A stretch of 64,000 nucleotides of DNA from Diplonema japonicum (Eukaryota; Euglenozoa; Diplonemea; Diplonemida; Diplonemidae), in the NCBI GenBank assembly GCA_964019335.1, contig OZ025681.1, forward strand, positions 534,079-598,078. The letters run 5' to 3'. The notes under the pieces were generated by a model. It had not been told where the DNA came from and did not search any database. It was given only the letters and a program-made list of their open reading frames with translations. Positions 1 to 10,501 of the stretch are shown here, piece by piece (positions within the stretch are counted from its first letter, which is position 1; each line of letters starts with the position of its first letter). The position numbers and the translations under genes are program-made.

Positions 1-750
1 CTGTTTTGAGACAGATGACAGCAGGCCAAGGTTTGCTTTATTCTTGTCTCTCTGCCGAGCTCCCCCTTGGCACAGACTTTCCTGAAATGACTCGCTTAAG
101 GGGAGGTGTCGTTACGCACCCAGACCCGGCCAAAGGTCTTGCTGCCCCTGGAAAAAAAAAAGAAAAGAAAGGCGATGTTTAAGGGCAAATCCCACCGAGG
201 ACCACCCTAAAAAAAAGATCGGAGCTGTCAACGTGCGTTCTGGGGTTGGAAAAGAGAGGGGGAAAGAAAAAGAATAGGGGGTATTTGGCTGTTTGTGTTG
301 CGTGTCTCCATTGCTTAGACAAGAAGAAGAAGGGGGAAAACAAAAAGAATTCTGACCTTCATTTGTATTGGTACCAACTAAAAAAACAAAAGAACTCGTG
401 TAGATTTTCTTTCTTTTTTTTTTTTTTTTTTTAATCGAGCTGCCTATTCTAAAATCATGTTGAAAAGAGTACCGCAAAAGAAAAAGAGAATTTAGGGTTT
501 ACAAAGGTCTTATGCGCGGGGCGGGATTTCTTTTTCGGTTTTCTCTCTTTTCCCTCCTCCTATTTTTTTTTTTCTCTTTTTTTTTTTTTTCTCGCGCAGC
601 ACGAACACATTTTATTTTTTCTCTTCTTTTCTCCCTCAAAAGCCCCTGTGAATAGTCTTCAGTGCTGAAGTGTAAGAATTGTCACAACAAAAAAAAAAAT
701 CAAAACGTCTGGGGGTGGGGGAGAAAAAAAAAAAAAAAAACATACCTGAC

Positions 751-781
<31 letters not shown>

Positions 782-1062
782 GTAATGAAAAAATTACTAT
801 AAATGACAATCATGGGGGATCCGGAAAAAAAAAGGGGGGGGAGATATATAAAGAAAGACAACAAAAGACTCCAAAGATAATGATGCTTGGCTGACAAGTA
901 CGTAAGTGAGGAGGGGCCTCTGGACTAAATGCCCTGCTCCACTTATTCAGTGATCCTTATGAGCTTTTTTTTTTTTTTTTTTGAGTCTAAAATCATTTCT
1001 AATATCCCCCCCACCCCACGATGCAAAGTTCTTTTTTTTTTTTTTTTTCTTCTTAAAAAAAA
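1..1062. other. Intergenic / 3' flank, homopolymer-rich
   Basis: No gene is recognisable here. The stretch holds many A and T runs, for example near 418-434, 580-592, 750-779 and 965-982. A small imperfect inverted repeat (AAGTG..GGGC against GCCC..CACTT) lies near 903-947. It probably contains the 3' untranslated region of the minus-strand glycosyltransferase gene that ends at 1063. The first ~150 bases have no long homopolymers and might be the edge of another feature outside the window. Confidence 0.6.
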
Positions 1063-2664
1063 TCATTTCAAACATTCCCCGCTCCTCAGAGGGGCTCCGG
1101 ACACATAATTAACATCCCATTTCCTCGCTGCCAATGCATGGTACGGCGCGACACGGTGGCCCTTGGGGTCAATACTGGTGGGGACATGGCTAGCAGGCTG
1201 GAGAAGAATACAAAGTGCCTCTTCACGATGGTAGGTCCAAACCGCACAAGACTGTTCCACAAAACAAAGGGAGCAACAGTCAGAAATAGAATTCGTATGT
1301 TCATACTTTGTGGTAGTTGTAGATCGGTCCATATCGGGAATGTATTGGAAATTCTGCTCGCTGAAACAGGTATGCTCACCCGGGCCTTCAAGGTCGATGA
1401 AGTGGGTGTTTTCTGAAACAGTGTGCCCGATCTCCTTGAAACGCCTTCTCAGAGCTCTTGTGAATCGCAAGATTGAAAAAGAAATTGTTGAATTCAAATC
1501 AACAGACAGCAACGGGGCGCGGAACCCCCGCTTGCTCTCCGCGGTAGGCGTTGTTTTCTTCTGAACGTAGTACTGCAGCGACTTCGTCCCGTAGTGGTTG
1601 TACCCCAACCCGGCTGAACAGCATTTTGAACTGTACTCCCGTTTCGCCGTGGAGCCCCCTCCGGTGTACAGCCATTGTTCGCACCTCCATTGGTCCTTCA
1701 TATCGGTGGCGTAGGTGCAGTTGTCGGATTTCCAATGAGCGCCCAACCCTTCCGACTGTGTCCAGATTTTGTAATGGTCTTTTCTTTTTTCCGGTGTCAT
1801 GTCGTCCTTCCAATCTGTTGTGTTTGTGGGCCAGTGTATCCATCCTGCATGGTCTAGGGTTGCGCACTGTCCGGTGTTCCATATTACTTTTGTGTGGCGG
1901 CACTCCCCGCACATTGCAAAGGGGTGCTTCGAGCAGTGGTTTCCGAAGAAATCGAAGAACGGACCCGGCTTGCTGCAGTCCCCACCGGATGTAAGAAAAT
2001 TTTCTGTCATCAACCCTTGAGGGTGCTGTTCAAAGCCGGATGTTCCAAAGCGTTCCCACCTGACAAGAATGTGCGATTGCATAGCGCTGCAATGTGTCTC
2101 GATGTGATCTCTAATGCTGCACGAGGTGTGTGGGAAGATGAACTCATCTGTATCGGCAAAGAGAAGCCAGTTCACATGCGGTGAAGCATGCTCGAAACAT
2201 ACTTTCGGGGGGACGCAGTTGTGCACACCAGCAGGGCCGCCTAGTTGCTTGCAACCAGGATGCGATTTGGGCATTCTCCCTGGTATTACTGTTACGTAGC
2301 CTAGTTTTTCGTACTCTTGAAGGATTTTCTTCGTGACTTCTTGTGATTCGGGTGGGTTGTCGTCCACAATCCAGACGTGATCCACGCCAACGAGGAGCTG
2401 GTGTTCTAACCACTCTCTGAGCCATACGCCGCTGCCCTTTGTGCCCGTGCACGTGCCGAAGAACCAAGGGCCTTCTTTTTGTATCGTAATCTTGCCGCCC
2501 AGGATCTGGGGTACGATTTTCTCCTTTTCCAGATTTGCCTTGTACTCGTGAAGGCCGTCCTCATTCACCTCTTGGGAGCGCTGCTCGCTTAGCATGAAGC
2601 TGTACACCAATCGAAGTATTATCACCCCCACCATGATGCTCAGAAATTGCTTGTCGATTTTCAT
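1063..2664 (-). CDS. GT92 (DUF23)-like type II membrane glycosyltransferase with C-terminal PAN/apple-like module
   Basis: This 533-residue protein starts at the ATG at 2664; the frame stays open upstream but only through homopolymer-coded sequence, so this ATG is preferred. Residues ~7-25 form a single signal-anchor helix, suggesting a Golgi type II enzyme. The catalytic region has WIVDDN at ~98-103 and an acidic DxD-like metal/sugar-nucleotide motif, FADTDEF at ~169-175, as in GT92/DUF23 transferases that add hexoses to glycans. Many cysteines and NxS/T sites (NTT, NCT, NST) fit a lumenal domain. Near the C-terminus, a Cys cluster (DCCSLC..CAVW..CILL) resembles a PAN/apple fold, which could bind carbohydrate or protein; this part is inference. 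The 3' end of a retrotransposon lies about 320 bases upstream of the start. Donor and acceptor sugars cannot be told from sequence. Confidence 0.8.
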   Translation of the reverse strand: MKIDKQFLSIMVGVIILRLVYSFMLSEQRSQEVNEDGLHEYKANLEKEKIVPQILGGKITIQKEGPWFFGTCTGTKGSGVWLREWLEHQLLVGVDHVWIVDDNPPESQEVTKKILQEYEKLGYVTVIPGRMPKSHPGCKQLGGPAGVHNCVPPKVCFEHASPHVNWLLFADTDEFIFPHTSCSIRDHIETHCSAMQSHILVRWERFGTSGFEQHPQGLMTENFLTSGGDCSKPGPFFDFFGNHCSKHPFAMCGECRHTKVIWNTGQCATLDHAGWIHWPTNTTDWKDDMTPEKRKDHYKIWTQSEGLGAHWKSDNCTYATDMKDQWRCEQWLYTGGGSTAKREYSSKCCSAGLGYNHYGTKSLQYYVQKKTTPTAESKRGFRAPLLSVDLNSTISFSILRFTRALRRRFKEIGHTVSENTHFIDLEGPGEHTCFSEQNFQYIPDMDRSTTTTKYEHTNSISDCCSLCFVEQSCAVWTYHREEALCILLQPASHVPTSIDPKGHRVAPYHALAARKWDVNYVSGAPLRSGECLK

Positions 2665-3038
2665 TTTATTTATTTTCTTTTTAAATATCCCCCCTTTCCC
2701 CCCTCCCCCCCCACTCTCTCCTTCTTTTTTGAGGAAATGAAAGGGGGGGTACTTTGTTTTAAAAAAAAAAAGAAAAAAATGGATAAAAAGGATTTTCTTT
2801 CTTTTTTTTTTTTGCGTTTCTTTTTTCTCGCGTTGTAGGGAAGGGTAGGGGATTTTTGAAGAGAAAAAAAAAGAAAAGAGAGGGGGGGGGGGGGGGGGGA
2901 AAGAGAAATGACGGTTCGATGGGGAGGGGAGGGGAAAGATAAACATGCAAACAGGCAAATAAAAAAAAGGAAGAAGAAAAAAAGATGTCTTTGAAGGGAA
3001 CCTGCAGTATGTGACAGGATCGCCTAACGACAATCAAC

Positions 3039-6000
3039 TCATCTAGTGTTTGATCCCTTCTGTCGTGGTAGTGCCTTAGGCCCGTCGTAGTATCTCATCA
3101 GCAGCTTGGGCGTGAAACCGACTAGCGAGTTGTTGAGGATGCAATGCGTTCGCAGTTGTTCCTCTAGGGTCGGGTGGGTTGCCTTCGGGGACGCGAAGAC
3201 CGGACGAGTGGAGTATCCAATGATGGAATGGCTGTGGAGCCCCAGGGTACGCAGTGAGTGTACTGACTTCTTAGTTTCTGCCGGAATCAGGTGATTCCCC
3301 GTTCCTGTTCTGTGTGCCCTGTCCAGGACGTTGAGGATTCTTCCGATTTTCCTAGCCCAGCATGCCAGGTCTTCACCACCCATGTGGATTCTCTCCGTTG
3401 CTATGAAGTCGACAGCAAGCTCCGCCTTGGACACTTGCCCTCCATCCTTGCCCCATTTCAGGGCACTCAGCCATTTGAGGACAAACGGGATCAGCCCCGG
3501 GAAGTACTTCTTCCCCAGCCCGTGCTTGTGATACCAAATGAGGGGTTTCGGTTCTAATAGGTTTCCCGGTTGGAATGGTCTTTTCCAGAAGTGCAGATTG
3601 TCGTATCTGACCTGCTTCTCGGTGTGCAGGCTCTCGAGTTTCCCCGCAATTTCCGCAAACATCAGGTGTAGTTCCTTGACACTTGTCAGGCTTATGTCCA
3701 TATCAGAGGTAATAATGCCGTGTAGTCGGGCGCAGCTTGGCCAGCTGACGTGGTCTTGCACCAGCCGAATGCGGTCAGTGTTGGTCGTTCTGCAGTCGGC
3801 GTGCGCTGGGCATTGCCAGATCGTATGTTGTAGTAGGGAGCTGGTCCCGTTCCCAATGTTATATGGTGTGCCACACCCCAGGCATTTCGTATGTGAGCCG
3901 TTCATGTCGCCGTAAGCTCTGGGGTGTAGGGGAAGCATCGCGCCCGCAATGGCACAAAGTATCCTCCTTGCTTTCTGTGGGTTGGTGGTCGTCACCTCGT
4001 TGTGGAGGAAGTTCGTTTTCTCCTCGTCAATGCCTGTTTCGACCCCCTGGTAGGTGTCTCGCTCTTCGGCCAGATCCTCACGTAGTTTGGCTTTCAGCAG
4101 CGTCCTGATCTCGTGTTTCAGGAGCTGTTTGCCTTGCGGTAGTATCTTCGTCTGGAAGTCCTTCCACCTTGACCCTATTTCTCGGAGCCATAGGTCTGCA
4201 TTGGCAAATGGTCCCATCGGAAATGATGGAGAGCCTTGATCCCTTGCTCTCCTGTACGCTTCCCAGCATGATATGAAAAGGGACTTGTTCGAATGTCGTG
4301 TGCAAAGTCGTCCCAGAGTAGAGATGGCCTTGTAGATCGCAGTAGAGTACGGGTCCAGGGTGTGTCCCTTATGGGCAATTCCCAGCAGGGCGCTGGAGGA
4401 GCGCATTGGGTTGCGGGCACCCCAGACGCAAAGAGTGATCCGCTTCTTCAATTTCTCCATCCAAGAGTCCGGGATCGGGTCGAACAGGATGCCGTAGAAG
4501 GCGGATGGCAGGATGTTCTCTGCGATGATCCGTACCTTGCGATCGTGGTATAGCCTAGTTGAGGCGAGGCGTTCTATTTCGGCCAGGGCTTTGTGGACCC
4601 TGAGTTATCCCTCCTGCTCGGCTGGAAGTAGATTTGTACTCCTAAGATTTGCAGACTACTGGTCGTGGCAAAGGTCTCTCCGTTCAACTTCACATTCCCC
4701 CGGTATTTGGGTTTCGTTCCAAATGACCTGGTCTTCTTCGGGTGTACGGTCATCCCCGTGAGCTTGCAAAGGCTGCCTAGTAGATTTACGGAACGCTGAA
4801 CCGCGGCCTCCGAGGTAATTGACGTGAAGTTAAGGTCGTCTGCATATGACACTGGGTGTGCGTTTCTTGGATTTGCCGTACATTTCTTGGTGAAGATGGC
4901 AAGGATTGCGTTGATGAAAACGGGCGAGATCGGGCATCCCTGGAGTATTCCATTCGTGGTTCGGAATGGAGCACCTACTCCCACGGGGAAACGTAGGCGG
5001 CGGATTAGGTCAGAGTAGATGGCCTTGATCGGTCTCAGGATGAGCTGGCTTAGGCCTAACCGATCGACCAGTTCGAACGTGAGTGCGTGGGGGACAGAGT
5101 CAAAGCATTTCTTGAAGTCGACCGAGAGACCCCAAAGGTGGTTGCCAGATACTTTTGCCAACTCCACACTGGTGCAGACCTTCGCGAGGAGGTCATCTGT
5201 GCTGTGTTCCGGTCTGAAGCCGAATTGGAGCGGAGTAATCCACTCCTCTTGCCATTCGAGGATGGCTGGTAGTCGTGCGCCAGCCCAGAGCCGATAGAAT
5301 GCGCTCGATACAGTAATAGGTCTGTGATCTAGCGGCTCTTCGGATTCTCCTTTCGGGATCATCGTAACAAGCGCGGTCAGGACTGCCTTTGGCCATCGTC
5401 CCTCATCCTCAATCCAGTTGTATAGGAAGATGAATCCCTCTAGCAGGGCATCTGGTAAGTGGGCGAGTTCGCAGAGCCTCCATCCATCAATCCCAGCGCA
5501 TTCCTGTTTCTCCTTCTTACTCAGCACTCTTCGCAGGTCTTCTAGCGTGATCGCGAGGTCGACCATGGGGTGGTGGGTGATCTGCGACCCAAAAGTTTCC
5601 TCAAAAGAATCAAAACTCGGCTCAGGGTGGTCCTCGTATTTGCGGAAGATGTGGCGCCATGCCGACCTGAAGGCTTGGTCTATCTCTTCGACTGAGGTCG
5701 AGAGGGTACCGTTCGTGTTTGCTGCAACTAGCTCTCTATTTGGCTTGTCCGTCACAAATTGCATAATCGCGCTCCGGTTCACCGAGAAACCCGAGTTCAG
5801 GTCCCTCCGTGCCTTCACGTTGCGCAGGATCTTCGAAGCGATGTCCATGTTCCGTTGTCGTGCCGTAACGTTCTCCCGAATCAGGTCTGCTTCCTTGACG
5901 ATGTTACCCTCGGAGAAGGTTTCCGGGTGGAACCGTAGGATCTTAATTGCCTTTGCCTTAATATTGTCCCAGCTCTTGCGTAGGTCATACGGCAGGGCCG

Positions 6001-7210
6001 GGTCTTTCAACAGTGGGACTCTCCGCACAATAGCGGCTGCACTCTGCCGGATTTTCTCAAGTGTTAGGTACTTTTTAGAGACTGCCCCAAATGCTGTCAT
6101 CGTAGACGGAGCCGCCGTCCTCCGCATGCTGGGGGTATTAATCACGCCTCTGCCAGAGTAGATCGAATTCTCCAGCTGCGCCGTTCCACTCAAAAGGTGT
6201 TTCTCGCAAGCAGAAGAAAGCTCTAAGAAAGCTGCATCCAGGTCCCCGTTGTCTTTCAGGGATCTCAAAGTAGGGAGAATGTCGCTGTACGGAGCGCGGT
6301 TCCGGGAGTCATGGAGAGGGATGATCTTCTTGGGTATACTGTACTGGAGTGAGGGCTCGTAGAATCTCGGCATATCGATTCTAATTACTAGTGCGCGGTG
6401 TGAGGGTACGCCAATGTCCAGAGTCTGGCAGTCGGTCAGCGCCATCGCAGCTGTCTTGTTCACCAAGATGTAGTCTGGCCTCGTCTTCGCTGTTGCAGTT
6501 ACGAAGGTAGGAGGGGCTTGTGTTCCATGTAGGCGCGATATTTTGTTCGAAGCGTCTGTCCAATGTTGAGAGAGGGCGTGCGAGAGGACCGGGGAGTCCA
6601 TTATCGTCGTGTTGAAGTCTCCTGTCACAATGACCGGAACGTCCCCCAGCTGAGCCGATCTCTGTAGGGTGTCGGATATTAGCGCCTCCCTATTTCTCTT
6701 GGCGTGTCTGGAGCCGTCGCTTACCTGGCAGTAGAGGGTGATAATGTGTAACCAGTCACGTTTCCCAATCGCGACTCTTACATGTACCCTTCGCGAGTTG
6801 GTGTTGTGGTCCTCGAAAAGGGAGGATTCCTTCTTAGCTGTCAGTTGCTTGTTCACCATAATTCCCACGCCTCCTCTTTGGGCGATTGAGGGGGATTCTG
6901 CACCTTTTGACACCTTCCCTTGTTGTGGGGGTCCCCAAAAGAGACGGTGTTCTTTTAGGAAAACGTCTTGCTTCGCTTCCTTGTCCATCATCCATTGCCC
7001 CGCTTGCGTAAGGGCGGTCTCTTGCAGGCAAATCACGTCAAACTCCTGTAGTTTGACCCTGTTCAGCTGATTTGGGAGGTTCGTCACGTTCACAGAGATA
7101 ATAGTGATTTCCTTCTTCCCCTTCTCGGGCCCCGGATTGGGGTGGACGTCACCGTGTGTCATGAGCCGTTTCCTCGCTTCTCGCGCAATGGACCGCTTCG
7201 ACCTTTTCAT
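3039..7210 (-). pseudogene. Retrotransposon ORF2: 2A-like motif, AP endonuclease, reverse transcriptase, CCHC-like motif (frameshifted)
   Basis: The first ATG is at 7210. About 19 residues in comes GDVHPNPGP, a 2A-like ribosome-skipping motif in which the usual Glu is His. An exonuclease/endonuclease/phosphatase (APE) domain follows, with catalytic-type motifs QET, GDFN, RPDYILV and PSHRALV. The reverse transcriptase has ILQGCPISP and the active-site YADDL at about residue 787. The frame ends at 4574, but the RT C-terminal reading continues in another frame from about 4590 (LAEIERLASTRLYHDRK) to a stop at 3039. The join is a one-base loss near the A-run at 4590-4592. The distal part holds a CxxC..H..C motif (CLGC..LLQHTIWQC) as in many LINE C-termini. 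Intact, it would be ~1390 residues. Mutation, assembly indel or -1 recoding are all possible; no clear slippery heptamer is seen. Confidence 0.85.
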
Positions 7211-7417
7211 AATGAGGAAATGTGCCCGCGGGAGGTGGATTATTGCCAACGAGTAGATCAGATGATTGTTTTCGGTCGGGGAGCCGAACCAGTCGCAGGA
7301 GAGAGGGGCAAAGGGGCGTGGTGTGGCCGAAAAGGTTAGGAGGTCAATGATTGATAGACTAATAATGATGATGATGGGGAGGGATAGAATTTCCCCGAGA
7401 TGCCTCAGACCCTCCTG

Positions 7418-9039
7418 TCAGATCTTTTGATTCTTGGGGCTCGGCGACGTCTGTGCGTGGGTCTCCGATTCACCCCTCTTCCGTGAGCTCTCGGCCCTGG
7501 CAGCCTCCGCCTGTGCTTTCTCCTGCGCCGCCCTTGAACTGGGGAATTCTGCCTCCGACAGCTTCACCCTATGCTGTTTCCCCCGGAAGCTCCTCTCGTT
7601 CTTGTTTGGTGCATCTTCCCGTGTCCAGTCCCTAATCGTCAGGGAATGAAGTTTTTCCCCCCTCGCAATAAGCCTGGCGGTGGGAGGGGTGGTGGCCCGA
7701 ACGAGCCATCTCGAACCTTCTAGTCTGTCCAAGTGGCTAATGGACCATCCACATCCTGCGAGGTCGTTCATCAAGTCACACGGGTGTTCCCAGCTGAGGC
7801 ACCCTTCCAGGATATATTTGTCCCCAGCCTTCCGCGCCGGGAGAAGTATGGGGTTGACCCTTGCCAGTACCTCGCTGCGGACTGCTCCTCTCGGTAGCAT
7901 TAGGGCCAGTCCGATCGGCGTTACCGTGAGTGAGGTGCCTATTGATGCTGTGGGGACATCGGCCGCCTTGATCCCCTTCTTCAACTGGATGACCTCCAGT
8001 CTGTCTGCAGCGAACGCGTGTGTCCAGAATACACATTGGTCTCCGATGCGACCAGCAGTCTAATCGCGTGCTCAGGGTCCACCCGTACCAGGGCAGAGGC
8101 GGTGTTGTTCTCGGTCGAGCGGTTGATCCTGAAGACGTTTTGCGGGGTTACCTTGAAGGGACCCTCCTTGTCTCGCGCCGCTAGAAGTGCCATTCTTTTA
8201 ATGGCATTGCCGTCCGCTGTTCGCTTCCACTGTGCAGCTGAGCAATGGTCCTTTGCAATCACTGCCTTGAGGATAACGGTCCCTTTGCTGTCCTTGGGAG
8301 GGGCGTCCATGGCTTGCGGTAGTACTTCGTCCCCCAGGACCCAGGTTTTCATAATGCCCCTCGAGGTTGGGGAGTCGGACTCGGTTCCACCAGAGAATGG
8401 TTGGGTGCTGATGATTTTGAAAGTCAGGCCGAGGGCCTTGAGGCGTGCGGAGAGTTGGACAGGGTCTGCGGGATTAAAATATATTCCTGTCGTGAGTTTG
8501 TCCGGGAGCGCGTTGTGTATCTGCATATCTCCCCAGTGCTGCTGGATCAGGGCTAAGGGGGGTTTGGCGGGGCCCGGTCTGCTCATCCAGTTGGTGGCGG
8601 CTCCAAGGTAGGACTTGGTGTTACCTCTTGAAGCCTTCCTTGGCGGGGTCCTCTTCTCGTTCGTCTTGGCGGTGGGTTGCTGCTGCTGACTATTCTTGCC
8701 TTGCTGCTTGTGCGGTTGTCCTTTAGGCTGTTGGTATTGTTGCTGCTGAACCTGTTGCTGTTGTTGTTGGAATTGTTTCTGGGGCTGATGAACTTGTTGG
8801 AGCTGCTTGAGTGGCGGCTGTTGCGTGTACGATTGTTGGGGTTGTGGTGAGGAATTTTGGAATTGCTGTTGTTGAACTTGGGCCTGTAGCGGAGTGGGCT
8901 GCTGGGGTGAGGACTTCTGTGCCATCTCGACCAGCTGCAGGATGCAGCCTAGGGTGGTCAGGACGAGGCTTCTGTTCTCCTCGGATAGTTCGCCTGCGAG
9001 CAGGCTCTGGGCTCTCTGGACCAGTTGATGGGGGTCCAT
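7418..9039 (-). pseudogene. Retrotransposon ORF1 (gag-like, Gln-rich), frameshifted
   Basis: The ATG at 9039 opens a frame of 352 residues, stopping at 7981. It has a short helical N-terminus, a long Q/P-rich low-complexity stretch (residues ~40-130) and a basic segment before a folded-looking region. A second frame (7418-7984) continues it: its upstream sequence reads CVFWTHAFAADRLEVIQ directly before the LKKGIKAAD segment, so the natural product would be ~540 residues with a one-base loss around 8000-8045. The tail is Ala/Glu/Arg-rich and probably coiled. No zinc knuckle is seen. The role is assumed to be RNA binding/RNP formation from position upstream of ORF2 only. About 200 bases separate its stop from the ORF2 ATG. 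Confidence 0.7.
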
Positions 9040-9109
9040 GTTAAGAGCGTGATGGGGGGAAGTGGAGTACGGAAAGGGGGTTGTGGGATGACGGAGTCGG
9101 TCGCTTTCT

Positions 9110-9152
9110 TACACTTACACTGTCACTGTCACTATTACTATCACTGTCACTG
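9110..9152. repeat. CACTGT/CACTAT microsatellite in the retrotransposon 5' leader
   Basis: Tandem imperfect hexamers of the form CACTGT and TACTAT lie between the SL RNA gene and the ORF1 start. This may be part of the element's 5' untranslated region. Confidence 0.7.
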
Positions 9153-9219
9153 TTACCGTATTTATACTGTTCTTTTCTTCCTGCTATTGTCGTCACTTCT
9201 AAACACTTGCTTGGATATA

Positions 9220-9334
9220 TCCGGTTGTGGTCTGGTCAATATATTTTTTCTTTTCAAACCGTTCTACCTGGTTCCTTTATTGGCACGGTCGATACCAATA
9301 AAGTACAGAAACTGTAGCTTTAGAATCGTTGCTA
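9220..9334 (-). ncRNA. Spliced-leader (SL) RNA gene or gene copy
   Basis: On the minus strand the sequence AGCAACGATTCTAAAGC is followed by TACAGTTTCTGTACTTTATTG ending at 9296, then GTATC starting at 9295. The exon (38-39 nt) and its GT donor match the conserved 3' half of euglenozoan spliced leaders; kinetoplastid exons end CTGTACTTTATTG or CTGTACTATATTG. From memory, the 5' half resembles diplonemid leaders more than kinetoplastid ones. The intron part includes a possible small stem (AACC..GGTT at ~9257-9275). No clear Sm-type U-rich site is visible downstream, so the 3' end (placed at ~9220) is a guess and the copy may be truncated. The SL RNA would donate its exon in trans to every mRNA. 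Only one copy is seen, fused in orientation to a retrotransposon; functional SL RNA genes are usually tandem arrays. Confidence 0.85.
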
Positions 9335-9335
9335 A

Positions 9336-10035
9336 AAAAGGAAGAGAAAGAAAAAAAGAATACTGGCCTACTGGTGTGGGAGGAGTGGGGAGAGGGGATC
9401 TAGCGATAAAAAAGAGGTAAGGGCCCTGCCCCCCACCGGTATTCCAGTGGCCGAAGATTCATATCGATGAATTTAATCGCAAGTGAAAAGGTTGGCAACA
9501 AGTTTAACTACATCTTTAAAAAAAAAGGGGGTGACATCAACTAACAGAAGATGGTGCAAAAAAGGTGCGCATTTCTAGTCATTGTATCCCACTTTCTTTT
9601 TTTCTTTTCGTTTTTTTTTTCTTCTTCATTTTCGCAAAAAAGCATAAAAGAAATTATAAAAAAAAAAAAAAAAACAGGGAGTGGGCACTAAAGGTACTAA
9701 AAAGGAAGAGGGGGAGGGGGAAAAAAAAAGAAGGAAGTTTACCAAAGATTTGATTCAGAAGAAAAAGAACAAGAACACATTGACTTATTTGTTTCTCTTT
9801 TTATTTTATTTTTTTTATTACAGTTGGTCAAACCCGTTTGTGCGCACAAACAAAGAATAACCCTTGGCCTGTTCTTTTTAATAAAAAAAAAAACCCGGCA
9901 AAAAAAGAAGAAAAAAGAGAGAAAACGAAGGGGTTTTTCTCGTTTTTTTTTCCCCTAAAATCTTTTTTATTTCCTCGCATATGTTTTTTATGGCAGTCAC
10001 ACAGAGAAGAGAAGAAAAAAAAAAGAGAAAAAAAA
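9336..10035. other. Intergenic, upstream of the SL RNA copy
   Basis: No gene was found. The stretch contains A and T runs (for example 9657-9675) and a short palindrome ATTCATATCGATGAAT at 9457-9472. Any SL RNA promoter would lie just to the right of 9334, but no recognisable box was identified. Confidence 0.5.
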
Positions 10036-10177
10036 GAGTCGGTTGATGGTTGTTTGTGCACAGCCGGGGTTAACCTGTAGAAGGATAAGCCCAACAATGC
10101 CACCACTACTCTTTTTAGCAATAACAATTCATTATCAATATATTGTTTTTCTTGTTCTTGCAAAAAAAAAAAAAAAA
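10036..10177 (+). repeat. SINE-like short repeat, copy 1 (diverged)
   Basis: It begins GAGTCGGTTGATGGTTG and contains CTACTCTTTTTAGCAATAACAATTC; it ends TTGTTCTTGC followed by 16 A. The same order of conserved blocks recurs at 37602 and 61247, also on the plus strand with an A tail. This suggests a short retroposon. No convincing pol III A/B boxes were recognised. Confidence 0.55.
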
Positions 10178-10236
10178 GAGACATTTAAGGGTACCTGCGG
10201 TGTGTGGCAGGACGCCTGAAGAGTCTCAATCTATCT
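10178..10236 (-). repeat. Remnant of the retrotransposon 3' end
   Basis: The plus-strand reading TTAAGGGTACCTGCGGTG, then GGCAGGACGCCTGA, aligns with 2993-3045 (TGAAGGGAACCTGCAGTATG, then GACAGGATCGCCTAA) at roughly three-quarters identity by eye. It is a short 5'-truncated copy or shared 3' tail, abutting the SINE-like repeat. Confidence 0.5.
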
Positions 10237-10501
10237 CTTGATCGAAAAAAAAGAGAAAGATAAAAAAAAAAGCGGTGGGGGAAAGAAAGTCACTAACTAT
10301 GTACTGACTAATCATATGTTAATATTTGGGTTTTAAAGAAAGAAAAAAAACTTTAGAAACTATAAAAAATGGTGCACTTTTAACGGGCACATACAGCAGA
10401 ACAAAGAGGAAGACTGGGGGGGGGGGGGGGGGGGGAGAGAGAGAGAAAAAGGGAAAAACCAAAACTGACAAAAACGGAACAAGAAATAAGAAATCATCAT
10501 T

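Larger units (their letters stand above)
2985..9240 (-). mobile_element. Two-ORF non-LTR retrotransposon (APE/RT type), degraded
   Basis: A LINE-like element read on the minus strand. It has a Gln-rich ORF1 (7418-9039), then ORF2 with an apurinic-endonuclease-like domain, reverse transcriptase and a Cys/His motif (3039-7210). The 3' boundary near 2985 is supported by two other copies of the same 3' terminal sequence in the window (27090-27128 and 10178-10236). The 5' boundary is uncertain: the sequence runs into an SL RNA gene at ~9220-9334. Both ORFs carry a one-base frame break of the same sense, so this copy is probably inactive, unless the breaks are sequencing indels. Domain order and the 2A-like motif upstream of APE recall the Ingi/L1Tc and CR1 groups; the exact clade is not assigned. 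Confidence 0.85.

Noticed and set aside
679..900. Short Lys- or Phe-rich frames over A/T runs here and in all spacers
   Set aside because: They are translations of homopolymers without codon bias or start context.
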